The notes under the pieces: model-generated | The model's input: the letters and a program-made list of their open reading frames with translations, nothing else | Database searches by the model: none | What the model was told of the DNA's origin: nothing | Made by a program: the position numbers and the translations under genes | Assembly (NCBI GenBank): GCA_021774775.1 | Contig: JAJFIT010000061.1 | Span: 1-32,735, forward strand | DNA from: Alphaproteobacteria bacterium | GTDB lineage: Bacteria; Pseudomonadota; Alphaproteobacteria; Sphingomonadales; Kordiimonadaceae | Reading direction: 5' to 3' | Length of the DNA: 32,735 nucleotides | Shown here: positions 7,857-16,530 of the stretch, in pieces | Layout of the letters: each line of letters starts with the position of its first letter | Position numbering within the stretch: position 1 is the first letter of the stretch

Positions 7857-9929
7857 TTGTCAGAATTTCGCTATAAGGCTTTTATCAGTTATAGCCACCA
7901 AAACAGACAAATAGCGGCCTGGCTTCTGAAAAAACTCGAGGGTTACCGCGTTCCTGCGCATTTAAACGGTAGTAGCAGGCGGTTTGAGAAGTCCCCCATC
8001 ACCCTCGGTAAAATGTTTCGGGACCGCGAAGAATTATCCGCATCTGTTAGTCTCGATTCAAAACTTCTTGATGCAATTAAACAATCTGAGTTTATAATTG
8101 TTGTGTGTTCTCCCGATGCTGCGGCTTCGCGGCGGGTCAATGAAGAAATTGCTCAGTTCATCAAACACCGCGGTAGCAGAAATGTTCTTTGCTATATTGT
8201 TGAAGGCGAACCAGAGTTTGGGCCGATAACCGGACAGCCAGCGCAGGATTGTGTTTCGCCCGTATTGCGCAAATTGTATATTCAGTCCGGCCAAATTCCT
8301 GTGGCGGCTGATGCTCGTGGCGTCGGCGATGGCCCCTCGCGGGCGCTTCAGAAGATTATTGCCGGCTTACTTGGGGTTGATCTGGACGAATTAGTGCAGC
8401 GAGATGCGCGAAGACATCAAAGCCGGCTTGCGATGGTTGCGGCGGTTTCGGCTGGATTCGCCTTGCTGACGACTGGATTGTTGGTGCGGGCGAATTTGGC
8501 GGAAAGTGCTGCACAACAAGCCACTCTTGATGCTCAGTTGCAGAATGAACGTGCAGAAGATTTGATTCATTTTATGTTGGAAGATCTGGCAGGTACCAGA
8601 CTAGTTGAACTTGGCCGCCTGGACGTTCTCGATGCAGTCTTGGTTAAAGTAACAACCCATTATTCGGAACAGGACGATAATAAACTGGGCGATTCAGGTT
8701 TAGCCAGAAAAGCGCGGGCCTATCAACAATTAGGACGATTATATCTGGCAGGAAATATGCTCGATTCTGCCAATGAATTGTTTGAGTATGCGTTCCGCAC
8801 TACAGAGGCTTTGGCGAAAAGAAATCCTGGCTCAGAGGAAGCGGTTTTTTCTCATATAACGAGCCTGTATGGGATTGGCTTGAGTGATATTTTTCGCGGG
8901 CGCTATGTTGCGGCAGAAAAAGCATGGCGAGAAAGAGTAGAATACGGTGAAACTTTACTCCGTAACGAGAAGCATTCACAGTCAGTATGGGGTGAACTCA
9001 GCAACGTACATATACATTTGGGCTGGTCTTTGATGGAGCTGGGCCGCGTTGAAGAAGCTTATGTCGAGTTTAAAAAAGGTCGAAACTTACGGCAGGCCTA
9101 TGCAGACCGTTATCCCGAAAATACAACCGGATTGAACAATCTTGCGGGTGGTTTTTATCATGTTCAATGGGCAGAGTTGTACCTTGGCAAGAATGAACAG
9201 GCGTTGGAAAATGCGATAAAATCTAATGAAATATACAAAAAATTAACTGATACAGCTCTTTTGGATCAACGCGCTCGGGGGAATTATGCTCGCAGTCTGC
9301 GCTGGCTATCCGAAGCTGAGATTGCCGGTGGTAAATATAATGAGGCTTCCAAACACCTAAGACAGTCTGTCGCTATTCACAAAGAACTCCTTGATTTCGA
9401 ACCGAACGAAAAAACTTTTCAATATCAGGCTTGTGTTAGTTCAGTGATGCTAACGGAAGTGTTGATTGCCAACAGGAAGTTTAAAGAAGCTCAATCGGCA
9501 AATAATGCCATTTGCAGCAATGCGGCCGAGGTTTTGGCGCTTGATCATCCCTTAGTGCACAACCGTTTTTATGGATACCGGCAGGAACTGGTACGAATGA
9601 AATTGCAAATGCTGGACAAGCGCAACAGTCATGCGGCTGACGGATATACCAAATTGACATCGCGGTTTGAGCAGGAAACACCGGAAATCAAAAATTCCCT
9701 GTTGGGACGGCGTATTGCTCTTTCGTTGGCTATTTACGCTGTAGAATTGGGTAATCAAACGCACAATTTGCCCGGCGCGAAACGGGGATTGTCAAATATT
9801 GCTGCGAAAATTGGCTCAGGCCTTGGGGCTTTACATAGCCCGACCGCGAGGTTGTTATCGCGGGCAAAGCAGCTTTCTAGCCAAGCTTCTGGTGAAATAG
9901 AAAGTGAAGCTTTATCAATTGATTTTTGA
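7857..9929 (+). CDS. TIR-domain protein with one TM segment and C-terminal TPR-like repeats
   Basis: N-terminal YKAFISYSHQNRQIAAWLLKKLE...FRDREELSASVSL...AIKQSEFIIVVCSPDAAASRRVNEEI (TIR_2-like), TM (MVAAVSAGFALLTTGLLV), EDLIHFMLEDL...GRLDVLDAV linker and TPR-like helical repeats. TTG at 7857 has GGGG SD at 10-nt spacing; the ORF track's alternative TTG start is 7818. Confidence 0.88.
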   Translation: MSEFRYKAFISYSHQNRQIAAWLLKKLEGYRVPAHLNGSSRRFEKSPITLGKMFRDREELSASVSLDSKLLDAIKQSEFIIVVCSPDAAASRRVNEEIAQFIKHRGSRNVLCYIVEGEPEFGPITGQPAQDCVSPVLRKLYIQSGQIPVAADARGVGDGPSRALQKIIAGLLGVDLDELVQRDARRHQSRLAMVAAVSAGFALLTTGLLVRANLAESAAQQATLDAQLQNERAEDLIHFMLEDLAGTRLVELGRLDVLDAVLVKVTTHYSEQDDNKLGDSGLARKARAYQQLGRLYLAGNMLDSANELFEYAFRTTEALAKRNPGSEEAVFSHITSLYGIGLSDIFRGRYVAAEKAWRERVEYGETLLRNEKHSQSVWGELSNVHIHLGWSLMELGRVEEAYVEFKKGRNLRQAYADRYPENTTGLNNLAGGFYHVQWAELYLGKNEQALENAIKSNEIYKKLTDTALLDQRARGNYARSLRWLSEAEIAGGKYNEASKHLRQSVAIHKELLDFEPNEKTFQYQACVSSVMLTEVLIANRKFKEAQSANNAICSNAAEVLALDHPLVHNRFYGYRQELVRMKLQMLDKRNSHAADGYTKLTSRFEQETPEIKNSLLGRRIALSLAIYAVELGNQTHNLPGAKRGLSNIAAKIGSGLGALHSPTARLLSRAKQLSSQASGEIESEALSIDF

Positions 9930-9952
9930 TTTAGGGTCAATGGAATTCTTGT

Positions 9953-11056
9953 ATGGAAACCACTGATTGCATTGTTATCGGTGCTGGCGTTGTTGGTTTG
10001 GCTGTAGCCAGTAAACTTGCCGCAACTGGCAGAGAAGTTTTGGTCCTTGAAGCCGAAAATGCAATTGGAACCCAGACATCCGCGCGCAACAGCGAAGTGG
10101 TTCACGCTGGAATTTATTATCCCCCAGCCAGCCTTAAGGCCGCTTTTTGTGTGTCTGGACGGAAAGCCCTATATCACTACTGTACGGACAGAGGTGTGCC
10201 GTTCAGCCGATGCGGAAAACTCATTGTTGCGACTGAGAATGACAACATATCCGATTTGGACGACATTCTCAAAACTGGTCAGGCCAACGGCGTAACAGAT
10301 TTGATAAAACTGGACCAGCCGCAGGTGAGGGAAATGGCTCCTGCTTTGAATGCGGCTGCGGCCTTATGGTCGCCGTCCACTGGTATTGTTGATAGCCATC
10401 AACTGATGCTTTCGCTGCTTGGAGACCTGCAGCGGCACGGAGGCGCGCTGGTGTTAAATTCCGGGGTCAAGAGCATGTCGTCGCACGGCGGCAAATTGCA
10501 GGTAACCGTTGATGACGATGTTGAAACAACCATACAGGCGCACACCGTCGTAAATTGTGCGGGTCTGGGTGCAGTTCCCGTTGCCAACCATACGAACGGC
10601 TTGCCGGCGTCAGCTATCCCGAGAGTTGACTATGCCAAAGGCAGTTACTTCGCCTATTCCGGTAAAGTGCCGTTTGATTGCCTGGTTTACCCGGTGCCGT
10701 CACCCGGCGGGCTGGGTATTCACCTGACGCTTGATCAGGCGGGTCAGGCCAGGTTTGGTCCGGATGTAGAGTGGGTCGAAGAGATTGATTATACCGTCGA
10801 TCAGAATTCTAGGATAAAATTTGTGAAGTCAATCCAGGCCTATTGGCCTGACCTCGAGCCATTACGGCTTCACGCTTCATATTCAGGCATTCGGATCAAA
10901 ACCTTTGCCAAAAACGCAGACTATCATGACTTTCTCATATCTGGCCCAAAAGACCATGGCGTTCCCGGGCTGATCAATCTGTTTGGTATCGAATCGCCTA
11001 GCCTGACGTCCTGTTTGGCGATAGCAGATTATGTTAGGGCCAAATTGGTAGTTTAG
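9953..11056 (+). CDS. FAD-dependent oxidoreductase, L-2-hydroxyglutarate oxidase/dehydrogenase-like
   Basis: DCIVIGAGVVGLAVASKLA Rossmann motif, SARNSEVVHAGIYYPPASLKAAFCVSGRKALYHYC as in L2HGDH/LhgO-type enzymes, C-terminal SYSGIRIK. Confidence 0.85.
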   Translation: METTDCIVIGAGVVGLAVASKLAATGREVLVLEAENAIGTQTSARNSEVVHAGIYYPPASLKAAFCVSGRKALYHYCTDRGVPFSRCGKLIVATENDNISDLDDILKTGQANGVTDLIKLDQPQVREMAPALNAAAALWSPSTGIVDSHQLMLSLLGDLQRHGGALVLNSGVKSMSSHGGKLQVTVDDDVETTIQAHTVVNCAGLGAVPVANHTNGLPASAIPRVDYAKGSYFAYSGKVPFDCLVYPVPSPGGLGIHLTLDQAGQARFGPDVEWVEEIDYTVDQNSRIKFVKSIQAYWPDLEPLRLHASYSGIRIKTFAKNADYHDFLISGPKDHGVPGLINLFGIESPSLTSCLAIADYVRAKLVV

Positions 11057-11084
11057 GCAGGCCCGCCTTATTTTTGCTCCTGTC

Positions 11085-12353
11085 TTAATTTTTGTTCAAG
11101 ACAATATTGCCCTGCATAACCAGCGTAGGATTGCGCAAAACAGAAATGTTGGTGATTGGATTACCCCTCACCGCGATCAGTTCCGCCAGCATACCGGTTT
11201 TCACCTGTCCGATCTGGTCAGCCATATGCAGCAGGCTGGCGTTTACCGATGTGGCGCTGCGCAGGACGTCAACCGGCTCCATGCCATATTCAACCATCAG
11301 TTCCAGTTCCCAGGCGTTGTCGCCGTGATCAAACACCCCAACATCAGACCCGGCGCACATGATAACGCCCGCCTTCAGCGCGGCAGTGAAAGAGGCTTTC
11401 TGGTCGGTAATGCGCTTGGGTTCGGCCCCCTCGCCTTTCTTCCAGCCCTGATATCCGGCAATTGCTTCGCCGGCCGCCAGCGTTGGACACCATGCAACGC
11501 CTTCGTCTTTCATTAACTTAAAAATTTCAACGGTGCCCGCATTGCCGTGTTCGATAGTCTCAACACCGGCCATTATGGCCCTGCGCATTGCTTCTGGTGT
11601 AGAGGCGTGCGCGACGGTGTAACGACCAGATGAACGGGCTGTTTCAACAATTGTTCGAATTTCTGCCTCTGAAAAGGTTGGCATAGCCTCACCGTTGGGG
11701 CCCCAACGATAATCAGCATATACCTTGATGAAATCAGCGCCGTGGCCAATTTGATCGCGGGTTTCCGCAACCAAACCCATCCCATCCGCCGTTTCAGCCC
11801 CCAAGGGAACCCTGACATGCTCGGCGAAGCCTTTTGGGCCGTATGATCCAGTGGCAACAATTGCTTTGCCCGCTACAATCAACCGGGGGCCGGGAATTAC
11901 ACCTTTCTTCAGTGCCAGCTTAACACCTACGTCCACGTAGCCAGCGCCTTCGCTGCCCAGATCGCGCAGGGTTGTGTACCCTGCTTCTAAGGATGCTTTT
12001 AAGTGGTTACCTGCCCTGAGCGCCCGTTCTGCCCAGGATTCTTTCAGGACCTGATCATTCCAATTGGTCTCGTCGTAGGGGTGAAGCAGCACATGGCTGT
12101 GAAGTTCGATCAGGCCGGGCATAAGCGTTTGACCGGGCAGTTGGATAATCTCGGCAGCACTTTGTTCCAGGCTATCAAGACTGGCAATTTGGGCGATACG
12201 CCCGTTCGACACCAATACTGCTTTGCCAGTGATGAGTTTTGATGATTTTCCGTCAAAAATAGCATCCGGCACCAAAATAACGTCGTCCGCAGACAAGGGG
12301 GCGGCCACAATTGTCATCCACAGCACAAACGTGGTTCGTAAAAGATATTTCAT
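11085..12353 (-). CDS. Secreted metal-dependent amidohydrolase (imidazolonepropionase/prolidase-like)
   Basis: LPGLIELHSHVLLHP, TLRDLGSEG, VAHASTPEAMRRAIMAGVETIEHG, CAGSDVGVFDHG, GMLAELIAVRGNP. Signal peptide MKYLLRTTFVLWMTIVAAPLSADD starting at ATG 12353 with GGAGGGG SD; the upstream ATG at 12410 is less likely. Confidence 0.9.
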   Translation of the reverse strand: MKYLLRTTFVLWMTIVAAPLSADDVILVPDAIFDGKSSKLITGKAVLVSNGRIAQIASLDSLEQSAAEIIQLPGQTLMPGLIELHSHVLLHPYDETNWNDQVLKESWAERALRAGNHLKASLEAGYTTLRDLGSEGAGYVDVGVKLALKKGVIPGPRLIVAGKAIVATGSYGPKGFAEHVRVPLGAETADGMGLVAETRDQIGHGADFIKVYADYRWGPNGEAMPTFSEAEIRTIVETARSSGRYTVAHASTPEAMRRAIMAGVETIEHGNAGTVEIFKLMKDEGVAWCPTLAAGEAIAGYQGWKKGEGAEPKRITDQKASFTAALKAGVIMCAGSDVGVFDHGDNAWELELMVEYGMEPVDVLRSATSVNASLLHMADQIGQVKTGMLAELIAVRGNPITNISVLRNPTLVMQGNIVLNKN

Positions 12354-12444
12354 AACCCCTCCCCTGATTGATGCTTGGCTAATTGTATCCGGCGAAATAG
12401 CTGACAGCAAACAATTGCTGCAGTTTAAACATCAGAGGCCGATG

Positions 12445-13827
12445 TCACTGCGCTATTTGGGTATTTTTCAATTCTGACAGTCGGCTGCCATATGCCTTGG
12501 CGTAGGGAGCCAGTCGAAAAGCTTTTTCATAGGCTGCGATCGCTGCTTCGGTGTCCCCTCGCATCAGTTTAGCCTCCGCGAGCAAGGACAGGGCATAATG
12601 ATCACCAGGCGCTTGTTCCAGAGCGGCCTCCAGGAGGACGATTGCTGATTTCGTATCCGCTGAATCAAACAAAAACGCAGATGCCTTATCAACCAAAGCA
12701 AAATGATTTTGCGCGGGGGCCTGCAGGTCAGACAGCCGACTAAGGCGCGTGGTAAGCTGTGTGATCTGGTCGACCATGTCCGGGTTATCTTTCCAGCGAG
12801 CGGCGAGTGCCTCTGCCAACACTCGGATTGCCGGCGATATTTCCTCTTTCGCCAATAATGACGAAAGTTCACTTGCTGCAATGCGTGCCGCTCCAGGGTT
12901 CGAAAGCTGCATGAAATAACGGGCACGCCAATAGCTAACGGTTTCGTCGGGTGCGTAGCTGGCGGTGATTGGATCCACCTGAAGTCGATCGAGCATAGTA
13001 CCGAACAGCGGAAACAGTCCAAAGCTGCCGGCTGTAACGGGATGCATGCCTGACCATATTATCTCGTCGTTCTTGGGGTTTGACAGTACAAAGGATACCA
13101 CGTCGTCGGCGCCGTCCTTGATCAAGGTTCCTTTGAGTGAATATACCGGCGTGGAAGGCCCGTGACGGGTATAAATGCCGCCAGTTGGGTCCGGCGCGTC
13201 GAGATTCCACCAATGACGAATTACCAGAATATCCGGAACTTGAGAAAGATAGTAGGACGACATTTCGCTGATCGCGATTGCCAGCGGTATTTTTTCCCTA
13301 TCGCCACCCGAAGTGCGAACATCATTGATGGTGACAATGACGCCAGGTTTTTCGCTGTTGGCAAACTGAATTCGGTCAGGTGCCGTATTTTGTGTTGCAG
13401 TAGTGTTCCAGAGATAAACGACGCCGAGAATGGCTATCAATAATACGGCGAATCCCACCGGACCAAGAGGCCTCCATTTTTTTTGCTGGGCCGTCCTTTC
13501 ATTGGCTTCCGGCAATAATTGATATCCTTGCCGCGGGATGGTGGCGAGCATTTTGGGGTTATTGATGTCGTCGCCCAGTGCTTTGCGCAGTTTGGAAATT
13601 GCAACTGGGATAGTTTGTTCGCTTAACTCCCGACCTTGCCAGACCTGATCGATAAGTTGTTCTTTCGATATAATGTCGCCGCGCTGTGTACACAGCGCTT
13701 CCAGTAAATGCGCAATTTTATCCTCAAGTTTCAGCCTGTGACCGTCGCTGTGAACCAATTCGTTTCCGGGCGTTTTGAAGGCCCACGGCCCGATAACAAA
13801 CGAGGCTGATTTTGGTTTGTCTGACAC
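12445..13827 (-). CDS. CadC-like winged-helix transmembrane transcriptional regulator with C-terminal TPR-like region
   Basis: OmpR/CadC-type wHTH (LKLEDKIAHLLEALCTQRGDIISKEQLIDQVWQGRELSEQTIPVAISKLRKALGDD...IPRQGYQL), single TM (PVGFAVLLIAILGVVYLW), C-terminal TPR-like repeats. Confidence 0.9.
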   Translation of the reverse strand: MSDKPKSASFVIGPWAFKTPGNELVHSDGHRLKLEDKIAHLLEALCTQRGDIISKEQLIDQVWQGRELSEQTIPVAISKLRKALGDDINNPKMLATIPRQGYQLLPEANERTAQQKKWRPLGPVGFAVLLIAILGVVYLWNTTATQNTAPDRIQFANSEKPGVIVTINDVRTSGGDREKIPLAIAISEMSSYYLSQVPDILVIRHWWNLDAPDPTGGIYTRHGPSTPVYSLKGTLIKDGADDVVSFVLSNPKNDEIIWSGMHPVTAGSFGLFPLFGTMLDRLQVDPITASYAPDETVSYWRARYFMQLSNPGAARIAASELSSLLAKEEISPAIRVLAEALAARWKDNPDMVDQITQLTTRLSRLSDLQAPAQNHFALVDKASAFLFDSADTKSAIVLLEAALEQAPGDHYALSLLAEAKLMRGDTEAAIAAYEKAFRLAPYAKAYGSRLSELKNTQIAQ

Positions 13828-13941
13828 GGTGGGCGCGGCTCCGGTGAATTTACTTCGATAAAATAAGGCTACTTAACCTTACAGGCGAAAGCGCTGGAAA
13901 TGCCAGCATTGAGAAACATTTCCTGTGTGAATTGGCCACAT

Positions 13942-13967
13942 TTAAGGTTTCTTAAGGATCCTTAAGT
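13942..13967. promoter_or_regulatory. Three direct TTAAG(G/T) repeats at 10-bp pitch, candidate wHTH regulator operator
   Basis: TTAAGG at 13942, TTAAGG at 13952, TTAAGT at 13962; the latter two form the perfect palindrome CTTAAGGATCCTTAAG (13951-13966). Located between the divergent wHTH gene and the LamG-like gene. Confidence 0.6.
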
Positions 13968-14048
13968 GTGCGGATACCCTATTTTTCAGTTCAAGAAAAA
14001 CAAAAGACAGAGTTAAGCAGCAGAGAAACACAAGATTGAGGAAATACT

Positions 14049-15155
14049 ATGATTAAAGTCATCAAAGGCGTCTTTTATGGGGCGGCGATGCTAGCTATAA
14101 CTGTAACGGTACCGGCTGTGGCACAGGACATAGATGCCGCCCAGTGGGAACTGTCGGAAAATGGATCCCAAATCGTTACGCACCTTGGCAGGCAGAGCAT
14201 CCAGCTAAACAACGGCATCGCTGACCTGAAAAATACCAAGTTTCAGAATGGTACAATTAGCTTCGATATTGCCATGACAGAGAAACGCGGGTTTGCGGGC
14301 GTCTATTTTAGGAGAAGCGACAATTTTGCAGAGTATTTCTATCTGCGGTCTCACATGTCGGGCAATCCCGACTCCAACCAATACACGCCGAATTTCAATG
14401 GTGTTTCCGGGTGGCAACTCTATCACAGCCCCCGGTTCAGTGCGCCAACAGTGTATAAATTTGACCAATGGTTTCCTGTTAAGCTTGTGATCAAAGACAA
14501 TAAAATGGATGTCTACATTGATAGCGCCGAACCAGTTTTGCACGTTGATAACTTAATGGGGCCGTCAGCCGCTGGAGGCATTCGCATCGGTGGTGGATTC
14601 CAGGAATTTTATTTCAGCAATTTCAAAGCTGTTGCAGACAATTCAGTCACCACTGTTGGCAAAGCTGTACCGCGCGCTGAACTTCCTGATAATTTGATTA
14701 CTAAATTCAGTGTGGCCAGTACGGCTGTTCTTGGAACCTCAGTTGAAGGAAAAGCTGAGTTGGATAGAAAACTGCTGGATGGGCAAGTTTGGCAAACACT
14801 GGAGATAGACGAATCTGGCGCGGCCAACCTTGCCCGAGTGTCTGGCCGAACGCGTGATGTAAATACGTTGTTTGTGCGTAAAACCCTGACTGCCGACACC
14901 GCAAAAACTGTCCGGTTCCAATACGGCTTCAGTGATCGGGTAACAGTCTTTTTCAACGGCAGGGCAATTGCCTACGGCGATGATACCTATGTCACCCGAG
15001 ATTACCGCCATTTGGGCACCATTGGCCTTTATGACAGCGTTTTTCTGCCGTTAAAACGAGGCGAAAACGAATTGATATTCGCGGTTAGTGAGGGCTTTGG
15101 TGGTTGGGGCATCAAAGCCGCAATGGACCCTGTTGTCGGCGTTCAAATGGACTAG
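14049..15155 (+). CDS. Secreted LamG/concanavalin-A-like domain protein
   Basis: Signal peptide (GVFYGAAMLAITVTVPAVAQD), then NGTISFDIAMTEKRGFAGVYFRRSDNFAEYFYLR...DQWFPVKLVIKDNKMDVYID...GGIRIGGGFQEFYFSNFKA, a beta-sandwich pattern. Function unknown. Confidence 0.75.
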   Translation: MIKVIKGVFYGAAMLAITVTVPAVAQDIDAAQWELSENGSQIVTHLGRQSIQLNNGIADLKNTKFQNGTISFDIAMTEKRGFAGVYFRRSDNFAEYFYLRSHMSGNPDSNQYTPNFNGVSGWQLYHSPRFSAPTVYKFDQWFPVKLVIKDNKMDVYIDSAEPVLHVDNLMGPSAAGGIRIGGGFQEFYFSNFKAVADNSVTTVGKAVPRAELPDNLITKFSVASTAVLGTSVEGKAELDRKLLDGQVWQTLEIDESGAANLARVSGRTRDVNTLFVRKTLTADTAKTVRFQYGFSDRVTVFFNGRAIAYGDDTYVTRDYRHLGTIGLYDSVFLPLKRGENELIFAVSEGFGGWGIKAAMDPVVGVQMD

Positions 15156-15184
15156 CTCTTCCATGAATGCCGCTTCTGGAGAAG

Positions 15185-15218
15185 CCCGGGCAGACTTGAC
15201 CCCTGCCCGGGTTTTTTT
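15185..15218 (+). terminator. Rho-independent terminator of the LamG-like gene
   Basis: CCCGGGCAG (15185-15193) / CTGCCCGGG (15203-15211), 9-bp GC-rich stem followed by TTTTTTT (15212-15218). Confidence 0.93.
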
Positions 15219-15220
15219 GT

Positions 15221-16396
15221 CTAATCAATAATGTCGAACGTCAATCCTGCGTTTGCCACAAGACGTTTGATTAACTGATCACCCATGGCGGGCGCAGTTG
15301 TCCAAATGCCGCCGCCTGTGTCCAGGTCGTCTTGCACAAGGCAAACCGCGCATTCGCTGATCATCTTTGATGTTGATCCGTAACCCGGGTCCTTGTCGCC
15401 AGTAACGGCCGCCGTTATCCTGTTGTCGCCGTCGGTTCCCACAAACATTACATCGTAGAAACCAGCCTCGCGCTCTTCCTTACCGGGGCCTTCTCCTGGC
15501 TTGGGCCCGCCTTCCTTGGACATGCTGTCGTCATTGGCAATTGCATTAGCGATTGCTTCGCCTTTTTCACCAGGGCCAGTGATAAACATTTCGTCGTAAA
15601 CGAAGTCAGTGCCGTAGCTATAGCCGGTAATGAAGTTGGACCGCAAAACGTTTCGGGTGTTGATAGGCGCCATTATGAACGGTGCGCACCAGCTTTCGAT
15701 CACCTCATCATAGATCGGCTTCGTACCTCTCGGTTGTTCAGGCCCTTTTGCGCCCGGAGCCAATGAATAGGGGTCCCGCAGCAATTCCAGAATCGACGGG
15801 TCCCTGGCTGCAGCAGCCATGGTGGCCTTTAGGCTGGCGGCGGTTCCGCCAGAGAAAGTTCCTTGCATTCCTCGGACCCTTCCCCGAACCCGAGACATGG
15901 GCTTGCCAAATTTTTCGCGCGCTGCAGCCTGCAGAAAATGCACACCCAAATCAAACGGGATGCTGTCAAAACCGCAGGAAAAGACAATACGTGCCCCTGA
16001 TTGTTTGGCTGTTTCCTCATGCGCTTCAATCATTTGGCGCATCCAGGGTGGCTCGCCGCACAGGTCGACATAGTCGGTGCCAGCTTTGGCACAGGTGGCG
16101 ACCAGATCAGACCCATAAAGCTGGTAGGGCCCAACCGTTGTCAACACCACCTTGGTGGATGCGACCATGGTTTGAATGGAATCGGGGTCATCAGCATCGG
16201 CAATAACCAGCGGTGTACTTGCAGGAGCGCCGATCTCATCGCGAACCGCGGCTAGTTTTTCTGCGCTTCTGCCCGCCATTGCCCACTTGAGTCCTGATCC
16301 TGCCCCATATTGTTTGACTAAATATTCAACAACAAGGCGGCCGGTAAAGCCACTGGCCCCGTAAACAACGACATCATAGGGTTTTTCTGCAGTCAT
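15221..16396 (-). CDS. Saccharopine dehydrogenase-like / trans-acting enoyl reductase family protein
   Basis: YDVVVYGASGFTGRLVVEYLVKQYG...WAMAGRSAEKL, VLTTVGPYQLYGSDLVATCAKAGTDYVDLCGEPPWMR, SCGFDSIPFDLG. ATG at 16396 has AGGAG SD; the ORF track start at 16486 is less likely. Confidence 0.88.
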   Translation of the reverse strand: MTAEKPYDVVVYGASGFTGRLVVEYLVKQYGAGSGLKWAMAGRSAEKLAAVRDEIGAPASTPLVIADADDPDSIQTMVASTKVVLTTVGPYQLYGSDLVATCAKAGTDYVDLCGEPPWMRQMIEAHEETAKQSGARIVFSCGFDSIPFDLGVHFLQAAAREKFGKPMSRVRGRVRGMQGTFSGGTAASLKATMAAAARDPSILELLRDPYSLAPGAKGPEQPRGTKPIYDEVIESWCAPFIMAPINTRNVLRSNFITGYSYGTDFVYDEMFITGPGEKGEAIANAIANDDSMSKEGGPKPGEGPGKEEREAGFYDVMFVGTDGDNRITAAVTGDKDPGYGSTSKMISECAVCLVQDDLDTGGGIWTTAPAMGDQLIKRLVANAGLTFDIID

Positions 16397-16489
16397 CAGC
16401 TTGCTCTCCTGTTGTTGACACAACGTAACTATAGGGCGCGATTTGCACATGGCGACCCTAATATCAGTTGGGCTGGGCAAATTCATGCA

Positions 16490-16518
16490 GAAACGACCCC
16501 TAGAAATTATCGGGGTCG
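16490..16518 (-). terminator. Hairpin downstream of the NTP-transferase gene
   Basis: CGACCCC (16494-16500) / GGGGTCG (16512-16518); on the minus strand followed by a short TTTCTG tract just past the stop at 16531. Confidence 0.5.
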
Positions 16519-16530
16519 ATAGCAGCGAAT

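Noticed and set aside
12564-13022. 152-aa alternative-frame ORF within the wHTH regulator
   Set aside because: Fully nested in a well-supported CDS on the same strand, no recognisable motif.
15682-16206. 174-aa plus-strand ORF
   Set aside because: Antisense to the saccharopine-dehydrogenase-like gene; no motif, Arg/Pro/Gln-rich shadow translation.
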